DNA of 64,000 nucleotides from SIG437 sp045576235 (GTDB taxonomy: Bacteria > Bacillota > Clostridia > UBA1381 > UBA9506), in the NCBI GenBank assembly GCA_045576235.1, contig JAZNGA010000043.1, positions 1-64,000 on the forward strand, in the 5' to 3' direction. The notes below the pieces were generated by a model. It saw nothing but the letters and a program-made list of their open reading frames with translations, made no database searches and was not told where the DNA came from. Of this stretch, positions 45,321-52,661 are shown one piece after another (within the stretch, counting starts at the first letter, position 1; every line of letters starts with the position of its first letter). A program made the translations under genes and the position numbers.

Positions 45321-45592
45321 ATACTCCCTCCTTTTGAAGAAAGTAGATCAAAATCAATTTTCCCAAAATATAATTTTAAATTATTTATCTCTTACTCTTA
45401 AAATATTTTACTTTTCTATTGTCTTATTATATCAAAACGACAAGTAATAATCAAACACAAAAAACGCATCATCATTTTCATATATTAACATATTGACAAG
45501 AGATTGGTTACGCTATCACCACTAAAATTGCTAAAAACGCATAAAATTACCACTTTGCTCTACTGAAAACGGCAAAAAACAGCCGCACAATA

Positions 45593-45805
45593 GCAATTAA
45601 ACATTGCTTTAATGCGACTTTTCTTAATTTTACACTTTCGTGATAATCATTGGTGGAGCAGGTGCTTTGATATCCGAACTTTCTCCAATAGAACTTCCGG
45701 GGTCCCCGAAAAGCCGTTGGCTTTTTGGGGAGAAGGAAGAGCAAGGGAGTGGACGGATGTTTTCGCCATACGGCGGAAACGAAGTCAAACGCACTTTGCT
45801 CTGAC
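45593..45805. other. Conserved hairpin-rich spacer, copy B
   Basis: Same 213 bases as at 44224-44436. The changes are A to T in GGAGGAGC and one A to G in the GTTTTCGCC hairpin arm, which weakens one A-T pair to a G-T wobble. It lies 273 bases upstream of toxin B, so it could be part of its transcript leader. Confidence 0.5.
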
Positions 45806-45823
45806 ATGTAAGAACGATATAAT

Positions 45824-46044
45824 TTTACTGTCAAGTTTATCTTAGCTAAATTTTGCAACAAGTTGTAAAGTGAAATTATTGCTCCGCAATAGCTAAATTG
45901 TTTCTTGCGAAACAGCTAAATAAAATTCGCCACAAGCGTGCATGGCACATTTAGCTGCCGTAGGCAATTTAGCTGAGTTTGCTCAATTTAGCTCGCCGTC
46001 AGGCGAATTTAGCTGAAAACGGGATAGAATTCACTGACAGTAAA
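45824..46044. repeat. Mini-hairpin array with AGCTAAATT spacers
   Basis: Flanked by a perfect 10-base inverted repeat (TTTACTGTCA 45824-45833; TGACAGTAAA 46035-46044). Inside, AGCTAAAT(T) occurs at 45844, 45891 and 45914, and its reverse complement ATTTAGCT at 45949, 45967, 45986 and 46007. They alternate with tiny hairpins: ATTGC/GCAAT, GTTTC/GAAAC, GCC/GGC, GAG/CTC, CGCC/GGCG. The spacers flip orientation halfway, so the whole array is itself a large imperfect palindrome. No coding frame. Confidence 0.75.
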
Positions 46045-46059
46045 TTCTATCCCGTTTTC
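46015..46059. terminator. Strong hairpin at the edge of the array
   Basis: GAAAACGGGATAGAATT and AATTCTATCCCGTTTTC form a 17-bp stem around a 10-11 base loop, one base before the encoded CCA of tRNA-Ser(GCT). On the minus strand it may terminate the tRNA transcript. Confidence 0.6.
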
Positions 46060-46060
46060 A

Positions 46061-46152
46061 TGGCGGAGAAGGAGGGATTTGAACCCTCGCGCCAGTTTCC
46101 CGACCTACACCCTTAGCAGGGGCGCCTCTTCGGCCAACTTGAGTACTTCTCC
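46061..46152 (-). tRNA. tRNA-Ser (GCT)
   Basis: 92 bases with CCA, long variable arm. Acceptor GGAGAAG/CTTCTCC; anticodon loop CTGCTAA gives GCT. It is the second gene after the promoter at 46302-46330. Confidence 0.94.
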
Positions 46153-46189
46153 GTGCTTCCGGATTTAAAAATGTTCTTAATAAAAAAAA

Positions 46190-46276
46190 TGGCGGAGAGG
46201 GTGAGATTCGAACTCACGGTGCTCTCGCATCACTGGTTTTCAAGACCAGCTCCTTAAACCGCTCGGACACCTCTCC
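46190..46276 (-). tRNA. tRNA-Ser (TGA)
   Basis: 87 bases with CCA. Acceptor GGAGAGG/CCTCTCC; anticodon stem CTGGT/ACCAG with loop CTTGAAA gives TGA. Long variable arm. Confidence 0.95.
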
Positions 46277-46301
46277 GTTTGCGTTGCTTACAACGATATA
46301 T

Positions 46302-46330
46302 ATTATAGCAACATAATTATTGTTTGTCAA
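46302..46330 (-). promoter_or_regulatory. Promoter of the tRNA-Ser pair
   Basis: Minus strand consensus TTGACA (46325-46330), 17-base spacer, consensus TATAAT (46302-46307). Confidence 0.88.
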
Positions 46331-46369
46331 GTGTTTTTTTTATTTTTTTAATATAAATTATTAAAAGGA

Positions 46370-46401
46370 GCTGTAGCAAAATGAACTCATTTTGCTACAG
46401 C
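46370..46401. terminator. Terminator of the hydrogenase operon
   Basis: GCTGTAGCAAAATG and CATTTTGCTACAGC (14 bp, AACT loop), with CCTTTTTT on the plus side and TCCTTTT on the minus side, 15 bases after the hydA stop. The stem GCTGTAGCAAA recurs in the ychF terminator at 63431. Confidence 0.85.
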
Positions 46402-46415
46402 CCTTTTTTAACAAA

Positions 46416-48152
46416 TTAGAATAAATCTCTCTTTGTGTAGTGAGTGTGCAAGAGCTCGTGTGATTTATGTGAACCCGGTTTTTCAAGGAATTCAGCATAT
46501 AACTTTTTAATGTATGGATTTTCGTGGCTCTTTCTGACTGCGAGCGCCTTATCTTCAGCATAAAGAGCTTTTGCTCTTTCAGCTTTAAGGTCAATATCCA
46601 TATGTGTTTTAGCTGATCTGATAGGCTGACCGCCACCTGTCACGCAACCACCAGGGCAAGCCATGATTTCGATGAAATGATAATCAGCTTTTCCTGCTTT
46701 GATATCATCTAAAAGCTTTCTTGCATTGCCAAGACCATGAGCTACAGCAACCTTAACATCCATTCCGGCAACTTTAACCGTTGCTTCTTTAATTCCTTCT
46801 GTTCCACGAACTGCATTGAATTCAATGTTATCAAGCGGTTTGTTCTCTAAAATTTCAGCAACTGTTCTGAGAGCCGCTTCCATAACGCCGCCTGTTGCAC
46901 CAAAGATAACAGCAGCACCTGTTGATTCACCACAAGGATCATCAAACTGCTCATCTTCAAGCTCATTAAATCTGATTCCTGCCTGCTTAATCATTCTTGC
47001 AAGCTCTCTTGTTGAAATTACAACATCAACATCACGATATTTATCTCCCATTTCAGGACGCTGTGCCTCAAATTTCTTAGCTACGCAAGGCATCACAGAA
47101 ACAACATAGATGTTTGCAGGGTCAATTCCTGCCTGCTCTGCATAATATGATTTTATGAGAGCACCAAACATCTCGTGAGGAGACTTACAGGTTGATAAAT
47201 TATCTAAAAATTCGGGGAAATTATGCTCACAGAATTTAATCCAGCCAGGGCTGCAAGATGTGATCATCGGAAGTTTTCCGCCGTTCTGAATTCTGTCGAT
47301 AAGCTCTGTTCCTTCTTCCATAATTGTCACATCGGCACCTGTGTTTGTGTCAAACACTTTATCAAAGCCAAGCGCTTTTAAAGCTGCAACCATCTTGCCT
47401 GTGACAGGTGTTCCGATTTCCATGCCGAATTCTTCGCCAAGCGCTGCACGAACAGCAGGAGCAGTCTGAACAACGACATGCTTTGTTTCATCGCTAAGCG
47501 CTGCCCACACATCATCTGTGTTATCCTTTTCGCGAAGAGCGCCAACAGGACAAGCAGCAATACACTGACCGCAATTTACGCAAGCTGTCTCAGCTAAAGG
47601 CTTGTTAAATGCTGTCGCAATTTTTGTGTTAAATCCTCTTTCTGTTGCATCAATGACACCAACAGTCTGAATTTCTTTACAAGCACTTACGCAACGACGG
47701 CAAAGAACACATTTATTGTTATCTCTTACGATAGATGGTGACAAATCGTCAATCTCATATTCATTGCGAACACCCTCATATGCAATATCAGTCACACCGA
47801 GCTCTTCACTGAGTGTCTGGAGTTCGCAGTTTTTGTTTCTGATACATGTGAGACATTTGCGTTCATGATTTGAAAGAAGAAGCTCCAGAGTTGATTTTCT
47901 TGCCTCTCTTACTTTAGCTGTGTTTGTGAGAATTTCAAGTCCCTCTGAAACAGGATATACACAAGCAGCCTGAAGGTTTCTTGCACCCTTGATTTCAACA
48001 ACACACATTCTGCATGAGCCGGTTTTGCTCACATTTTTCATATAACAAAGAGTAGGTATATCTATTTTAGCAGCTTTTGCAGCTTCTAAAACGGTATAGT
48101 TTTTTGGAACGCTTATTTCTTTACCGTTTATAATTACATTAACCATATCCAT
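46416..48152 (-). CDS. hydA: NADH-linked [FeFe]-hydrogenase, catalytic subunit
   Basis: 578 residues. An N-terminal [2Fe-2S] ferredoxin domain (CYMKNVSKTGSCRMCVVE), a His/Cys3 cluster motif (HERKCLTCIRNKNC near 95-108), two [4Fe-4S] clusters (CVLCRRCVSAC, CVNCGQCIAACPVGA) and the H-cluster domain. L1 is TSCSPGW near 303, L2 MPCVAKKFE near 356, L3 MACPGGC near 498. The Ser in L1 in place of the second Cys of TSCCP is, as I recall, shared by HndD-type enzymes. With the NuoE/NuoF-like partners it should evolve hydrogen from NADH and ferredoxin by electron confurcation. Confidence 0.94.
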   Translation of the reverse strand: MDMVNVIINGKEISVPKNYTVLEAAKAAKIDIPTLCYMKNVSKTGSCRMCVVEIKGARNLQAACVYPVSEGLEILTNTAKVREARKSTLELLLSNHERKCLTCIRNKNCELQTLSEELGVTDIAYEGVRNEYEIDDLSPSIVRDNNKCVLCRRCVSACKEIQTVGVIDATERGFNTKIATAFNKPLAETACVNCGQCIAACPVGALREKDNTDDVWAALSDETKHVVVQTAPAVRAALGEEFGMEIGTPVTGKMVAALKALGFDKVFDTNTGADVTIMEEGTELIDRIQNGGKLPMITSCSPGWIKFCEHNFPEFLDNLSTCKSPHEMFGALIKSYYAEQAGIDPANIYVVSVMPCVAKKFEAQRPEMGDKYRDVDVVISTRELARMIKQAGIRFNELEDEQFDDPCGESTGAAVIFGATGGVMEAALRTVAEILENKPLDNIEFNAVRGTEGIKEATVKVAGMDVKVAVAHGLGNARKLLDDIKAGKADYHFIEIMACPGGCVTGGGQPIRSAKTHMDIDLKAERAKALYAEDKALAVRKSHENPYIKKLYAEFLEKPGSHKSHELLHTHYTKRDLF

Positions 48153-48168
48153 TTCTATTACTCCTCCC

Positions 48169-49965
48169 CTATTTTCTAATTATTGCCTTCTTAGGACACT
48201 TGCCTTCGCACACGCCGCACTTAATACATTTATCTGTATCAATTGTGAAAGGCTTCTTAATCTCACCTGTAATAGCGCCAACAGGACAATTCTTAGCACA
48301 GATGCTACAACCAATACACTTATCTTCGATGATTGTGTATTTAAGAAGGTCTTTACATACGCCTGCAGGACAAACCTTATCACGAACATGAGCCTCATAT
48401 TCATCTCTGAAATATCTGAGTGTGCTTAAAACAGGGTTAGGAGCTGTCTGACCGAGACCGCAAAGCGATGAAGACTTAATGTCATTACAGAGCTTTTCAA
48501 GCTTGTCTAAGTCTTCCATTGTTCCCTGTCCCTTTGTGATTTTGTCAAGAATCTCATAGAGTCTCTTTGTTCCGACACGGCATGGTGTACATTTACCGCA
48601 AGATTCATCAACAGTAAACTCTAAGAAGAACTTTGCAATGTCAACCATACAGTTATCCTCGTCCATAACGATAAGTCCGCCCGAACCCATCATTGAGCCG
48701 ATGCTGATAAGTGAATCATAGTCGATAGGTGTGTCCATGAGTGATGCAGGAATACATCCGCCTGAAGGACCACCTGTCTGAGCTGCCTTGAATTTCTTTC
48801 CGTTTGGAATTCCGCCACCGATTTCTTCAATGATTTCACGGAGTGTTGTTCCCATTGGAACTTCAACAAGACCTGTGTTGTTAATCTTACCACCGAGAGC
48901 AAAAACCTTTGTTCCTTTGCTCTTCTCTGTGCCGATATTTGTGAACCAGTCAGCACCTTTATTTATGATAATAGGAATGTTTGCATATGTTTCAACATTA
49001 TTTAAAAGTGTCGGTTTGTCCCAGAGACCTTTAACAGCAGGGAACGGCGGACGAGGACGCGGCTCACCACGATGACCTTCAATTGATGTGATAAGAGCTG
49101 TTTCCTCACCGCAAACAAACGCACCTGCACCAAGTCTGATTTCCAAGTCGAAGCAGAAGTCTGTGCCAAAAATGTTCTTTCCTAAAAGACCATGATCACG
49201 GGCATCTTCAATAGCTTTCTGAAGCCTCTTAACAGCAATCGGATATTCTGCACGAATGTAGATATAACCCTGATCTGCGCCAACAGCATAAGCTGCAATC
49301 GCCATAGCTTCAATAATGCTGTGGGGGTCACCCTCAAGCACGCTTCTGTCCATGAATGCACCCGGGTCACCTTCGTCGGCATTACATGCAACATATTTTT
49401 TGTCGCCTTCAGCCTTATATGTGAAATCCCATTTCATGCCTGTTGAGAAACCACCGCCGCCACGGCCTCTTAAGCCTGACTTTTTGATTTCATTGATAAC
49501 ATCTTCCTGTGACATTTCAGTTAAAACTTTACCTAAAGCTTTATAACCGTCAAATGCAATATATTCTTCGATGTTTTCAGGATCAATAACACCACAGTTA
49601 CGAAGTGCTAAACGGAGCTGCTTCTTATAGAAATCAACCTCATTTAAGCTCTTGATATTTTCACCATCTGCAACTGTTTCCTGATAAAGAAGTCTTTTAA
49701 CAATACGGCCCTTTAAGATGTGCTCTTCAACAATCTCTTTAACATCTTCTTTTTTAACCATGCTGTAAAAAGCACCTTCAGGATAAACAATAACAATCGG
49801 ACCTAAAGCACAAAGTCCGAAACAACCTGTTTTGATAACCTTGATTTCCTGTTCAAGACCGTTTTCTTTCAACTGGAATTCCATTTCTTTTATAATTTCT
49901 TCGCAGCCCGACGAAGTACAGCCTGTTCCGCCGCAGCATAAAACATGTCCTCTGACTCTATCCAT
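48169..49965 (-). CDS. hydB: NuoF-like flavoprotein subunit of the hydrogenase
   Basis: 598 residues. A thioredoxin-like [2Fe-2S] domain (about 1-90, CCGGTGC..CFGLC), then the FMN/NADH domain (LRGRGGGGFSTGMKW near 170, ADEGDPG near 205), the SLBB region, the [4Fe-4S] motif CGKCTPCRVG near 480, and a C-terminal 2x[4Fe-4S] ferredoxin (CIGCSICAKNC, CIKCGVCEGKCP). This matches HydB/HndC of bifurcating hydrogenases, where NAD reacts. It lies 16 bases upstream of hydA. Confidence 0.95.
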   Translation of the reverse strand: MDRVRGHVLCCGGTGCTSSGCEEIIKEMEFQLKENGLEQEIKVIKTGCFGLCALGPIVIVYPEGAFYSMVKKEDVKEIVEEHILKGRIVKRLLYQETVADGENIKSLNEVDFYKKQLRLALRNCGVIDPENIEEYIAFDGYKALGKVLTEMSQEDVINEIKKSGLRGRGGGGFSTGMKWDFTYKAEGDKKYVACNADEGDPGAFMDRSVLEGDPHSIIEAMAIAAYAVGADQGYIYIRAEYPIAVKRLQKAIEDARDHGLLGKNIFGTDFCFDLEIRLGAGAFVCGEETALITSIEGHRGEPRPRPPFPAVKGLWDKPTLLNNVETYANIPIIINKGADWFTNIGTEKSKGTKVFALGGKINNTGLVEVPMGTTLREIIEEIGGGIPNGKKFKAAQTGGPSGGCIPASLMDTPIDYDSLISIGSMMGSGGLIVMDEDNCMVDIAKFFLEFTVDESCGKCTPCRVGTKRLYEILDKITKGQGTMEDLDKLEKLCNDIKSSSLCGLGQTAPNPVLSTLRYFRDEYEAHVRDKVCPAGVCKDLLKYTIIEDKCIGCSICAKNCPVGAITGEIKKPFTIDTDKCIKCGVCEGKCPKKAIIRK

Positions 49966-49986
49966 TTTAAAATCTCCCTTTCTTAA

Positions 49987-50352
49987 TTACTTCGCAGCAC
50001 CAATAGTATGCTCTGTTACAACGCGACCATTTACGAGGTGTTCTCCCACAATTTTAGCAACCTTGTCAGGAGTCATATTTACATATGTTGTCTTTTCACC
50101 GTTTGGCGCATAAACATCAACAATCGGCTCTAACTTGCACATTCCCACGCAACCTGTCTGTGTCACAGTTACATCACTTAAATTTCTTTTCGCAATTTCA
50201 TCTAAAAAAGCTGTCATAACGGGACGAGCACCTGCTGAAATGCCACATGTTCCCATTCCTACAACGACTCTATAGCCTTCCTGACTTGTTCTTAAGTTAA
50301 CATTATCAAGCATTCTTTTTCTTATTGCTTCAAGTTCTGCTAAGCTTTTCAT
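49987..50352 (-). CDS. hndB: HndB-like [2Fe-2S] ferredoxin subunit
   Basis: 121 residues. A single thioredoxin-like ferredoxin domain with MGTCGISAGARPV and TGCVGMCKLEPIVDV providing four cysteines. It corresponds to the small extra subunit of tetrameric NADP/NAD hydrogenases (HndB of Desulfovibrio). It sits between the second ATPase and hydB. Confidence 0.88.
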   Translation of the reverse strand: MKSLAELEAIRKRMLDNVNLRTSQEGYRVVVGMGTCGISAGARPVMTAFLDEIAKRNLSDVTVTQTGCVGMCKLEPIVDVYAPNGEKTTYVNMTPDKVAKIVGEHLVNGRVVTEHTIGAAK

Positions 50353-50369
50353 AATCTAACCTCCGCAAA

Positions 50370-50912
50370 TTAATTTTGAATTTCGTTTTCGCCTTCTTCT
50401 AAAAAGCTCTTTATCCACATATATACATCAGGTTCGGAAAAACTGACATCCCCCAAAACATTCTTAAGCTCTCTGGTGTCAAACACAAAGCTTTTTTCAT
50501 TGAATGAATGCATATAGACAAAATCTATGTCACTATGCGAGACAATGGTGCAAAGCATGGTGCTGACCATGTCGCCCAAGGGCTGTCTGTCTATGTGGTC
50601 ATGAACAAAAGTTGCTGTCACCTTAGTTCCAACTCCAAGCGAAGATTCAATCGAAAGGTCTCCTCCGCAAAAATTTGCCGCCTGTTTGAAAAGCGGAATT
50701 CCGAGACCGACCTTTCTTGTCGTCCTGCTGGTTGTGAACGGGTCAACCACTCTGCTCACAAGCTCCCCGCTCATTCCTTTTCCGTTATCTTCAACAGATA
50801 TTTCCAAAATGTTTTTTTCAGTGTCTTCAATAACAGAGACATTAATGAGGGAAGCTCCCGCAGCAACCGAATTCTGAACTATGTCCGTAATATGTAGCGA
50901 GAGTTCTTTCAT
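50370..50912 (-). CDS. Stand-alone GHKL ATPase domain protein
   Basis: 180 residues. The N box SLHITDIVQNSVAAGASLI and G1 box EDNGKGM, with GLGIPLFKQAA as the G2 box, identify a histidine-kinase-like ATPase domain without a phospho-acceptor histidine or sensor domain. A C-terminal 60 residues are unassigned. Such proteins are repeatedly found inside Clostridia hydrogenase operons; a regulatory kinase or anti-sigma activity is possible but unproven. It lies 2 bases after the NuoE-like stop. Confidence 0.85.
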   Translation of the reverse strand: MKELSLHITDIVQNSVAAGASLINVSVIEDTEKNILEISVEDNGKGMSGELVSRVVDPFTTSRTTRKVGLGIPLFKQAANFCGGDLSIESSLGVGTKVTATFVHDHIDRQPLGDMVSTMLCTIVSHSDIDFVYMHSFNEKSFVFDTRELKNVLGDVSFSEPDVYMWIKSFLEEGENEIQN

Positions 50913-50914
50913 AA

Positions 50915-51400
50915 TCAGTATTTTTTGAGGATGTCATCTACATCGTCAAGCGCGAGTCTGCCATAAACATCTTCATTAATTGTGATAACAGGAGCAAGTC
51001 CACAAGCACCAATACAACGAGTTGCATCGATTGAGAATTTACCGTCAGGCGTACATTCGCCAACATCAATTCCGAGGATTTGCTTAATTTTTTCAAGAAT
51101 GTCTCCTGAACCTTTAACATAGCATGCTGTTCCAAGACATACACCAATCTGATATTCGCCCTTCGGATTAAGGCTGAACTGACTGTAGAATGTAACGATA
51201 CCATAGATATCTGCAAGCGGTATGTTAAGTTCTGTAGCTATTATCTTCTGAACTTCAATCGGAAGATAACCATAAATTTCCTGAGCTTCGTGAAGAACAT
51301 GGATGATAGCACCCTTCTCTTCTTTGTTTTTGCCGATTACAGCAAGGAGCTTTTCTTCTTGTTCCTTAGTCCCTTTAAACGGCATAATCTTCTGATCCAT
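50915..51400 (-). CDS. hydC: NuoE-like [2Fe-2S] subunit of the hydrogenase
   Basis: 161 residues. The N-terminal helical domain (ATELNIPLADIYGIVTFYSQF) and the thioredoxin-like cluster domain with CLGTACYVKG near 89 and RCIGACGLAP near 130 match HydC/HndA/NuoE. It completes the electron path between the flavin subunit and HydA. RBS AGGAGG. It follows a 184-base gap after the PHP gene, which may hold an internal promoter. Confidence 0.95.
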   Translation of the reverse strand: MDQKIMPFKGTKEQEEKLLAVIGKNKEEKGAIIHVLHEAQEIYGYLPIEVQKIIATELNIPLADIYGIVTFYSQFSLNPKGEYQIGVCLGTACYVKGSGDILEKIKQILGIDVGECTPDGKFSIDATRCIGACGLAPVITINEDVYGRLALDDVDDILKKY

Positions 51401-51584
51401 AAACCAAAACCTCCTACTTTGTTGTTGTAAAACTTAACTGAATTTATATTGGCCACACTGGGCAGCCGATGCCAGATTTTATCTTTAATTTTAAACAATC
51501 TAAATAATTAAGACGAAAGAATGTTAAAAATTTGACAATTTTCCTATGCATCCATTTAATTATATCAAACTTTATATCAAAAAT

Positions 51585-52310
51585 CTACTTTTTTTTCAAT
51601 TTCTCGAAAAAATTTTTCACAAAAAATTCTATAAAATCACAGTCGTTTTCATTATTTATGCACAAAAATCTTTCTTTTTCGGAAATATCACCTAATGTGT
51701 GTGCATCGGAATTAGTTATTATAGTATATTCCGAATATTTATCTTTTAGCGTTTCAATTCCCAAGGCTGTTATTTCTACTGCGCTGATATCAACATCAGG
51801 CGGCATAAAACCAAGGTTTGACAGCACACTGTAGCTTCCTCTGTCAATGTGGGCAGGAACGGCAATCCCGCCAAAAGACTTCACCTTTTCAAAGACCTCC
51901 TGAAAACTGAGCGTCGTGGCGCTGACAAGCAGCATTTCCTCTTCACCTGTTATGTTATCGTCTTCATCCATATAGAACTGATTTCCAAAGGTCTGCTTGT
52001 TGTTTTTTATACCAAGCATTGAGTCTCGCACAATATCTTGCATTTTCCCGGCGGCATAAATATCAGGAAAATAGCACACAACATGAACTTCCTCCGCTGT
52101 TTCAACCTCCATAGCAGGTATGACCATGATGCCATATTGTTTTGCCGCCTCCATAACCGCACTCACATTTCCACACGAATTATGATCGGTCACAGCTATA
52201 ACATCAAGCCCCTTTATAGCTGACATTCCGGCTATGTTATTTGGAGTCATATCATCATCAGCACACGGAGAAAGCGCCGAATGGATGTGCAGGTCATATG
52301 CAATCTTCAT
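51585..52310 (-). CDS. PHP-domain phosphoesterase
   Basis: 241 residues. Metal ligands DLHIHSALSPCADD near residue 6, AVTDHNS near 40, VIPAMEVE near 65, PAHIDRG near 155 and TNSDAHTLG near 200 make a complete PHP trinuclear site. Proteins like it recur in hydrogenase operons of Clostridia but their substrate is unknown. Its ATG overlaps the stop of the DRTGG gene by one base. Confidence 0.9.
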   Translation of the reverse strand: MKIAYDLHIHSALSPCADDDMTPNNIAGMSAIKGLDVIAVTDHNSCGNVSAVMEAAKQYGIMVIPAMEVETAEEVHVVCYFPDIYAAGKMQDIVRDSMLGIKNNKQTFGNQFYMDEDDNITGEEEMLLVSATTLSFQEVFEKVKSFGGIAVPAHIDRGSYSVLSNLGFMPPDVDISAVEITALGIETLKDKYSEYTIITNSDAHTLGDISEKERFLCINNENDCDFIEFFVKNFFEKLKKK

Positions 52311-52633
52311 TATATCAGCCTGCCGATTTCAGCACATAGCTCATAAGCCGTTTTATCCGATGACAATATAAATATTTCTTCATCATCTGCCTTCATTCTT
52401 GTCTTTTCATCAGGCTCTAAGCTCTGTGGTAATATGATACACGCCGCCTCCGCGAGCGCGGCAACCGCAACAGTGTTTATGTTAGTCTGCACCGTTATCC
52501 AGATGTTGCCCGCCATAACATTTGACATAGCTAAGCTTAAAAGGTCTCCTGTATAGCAGCCTGTTATTTCCTTATCTGTCCCTTCCGTTTCAACATTCAG
52601 ACCCATTTTTTCAACCAGTTCGGTAACTTTCAT
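52310..52633 (-). CDS. DRTGG-domain protein 2
   Basis: About 107 residues from the ATG at 52633 (MKVTELVEKMGLNV), preceded by AAAGGAG; a longer in-frame reading overlaps the upstream gene and is unlikely. The fold resembles the DRTGG domain found in phosphotransacetylase-associated and CBS-containing regulators; here the motif reads GCYTGDLLSLAM. It is paralogous in size and position to the first gene of the operon. Nucleotide sensing is a guess from the family. Confidence 0.75.
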   Translation of the reverse strand: MKVTELVEKMGLNVETEGTDKEITGCYTGDLLSLAMSNVMAGNIWITVQTNINTVAVAALAEAACIILPQSLEPDEKTRMKADDEEIFILSSDKTAYELCAEIGRLI

Positions 52634-52661
52634 ATTTTTTCTCCTTTTCCTGAATATTACA

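Larger units (their letters stand above)
44453..45805 (-). repeat. Tandem cassette B (barnase/barstar unit)
   Basis: Second copy of the 1.37-kb unit. Boundaries follow the shared run beginning AAGCCGTGA and ending at GCTCTGAC. Cassette B is upstream in the direction of transcription. Right of 45805 the similarity ends and the mini-hairpin array begins. Confidence 0.8.

Noticed and set aside
44178..45861. Overlapping open frames on both strands of the 213-base conserved spacer
   Set aside because: Not called as genes: the upstream ends differ between copies, there is no shared ribosome site, both strands are open, and the two substitutions fall at non-synonymous positions. A few conservative differences just downstream keep coding possible.
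45824..46044. CRISPR array
   Set aside because: Repeats are only 8-9 bases, change orientation midway, and the intervening pieces are short self-complementary hairpins, not unique spacers of constant length; no cas genes.
51401..51584. Possible Rex operator upstream of the NuoE-like gene (TTGTTGTAAAACTTAAC)
   Set aside because: The two half-sites have the wrong spacing for the TTGTTAA-N4-TTAACAA consensus; the resemblance is too weak.
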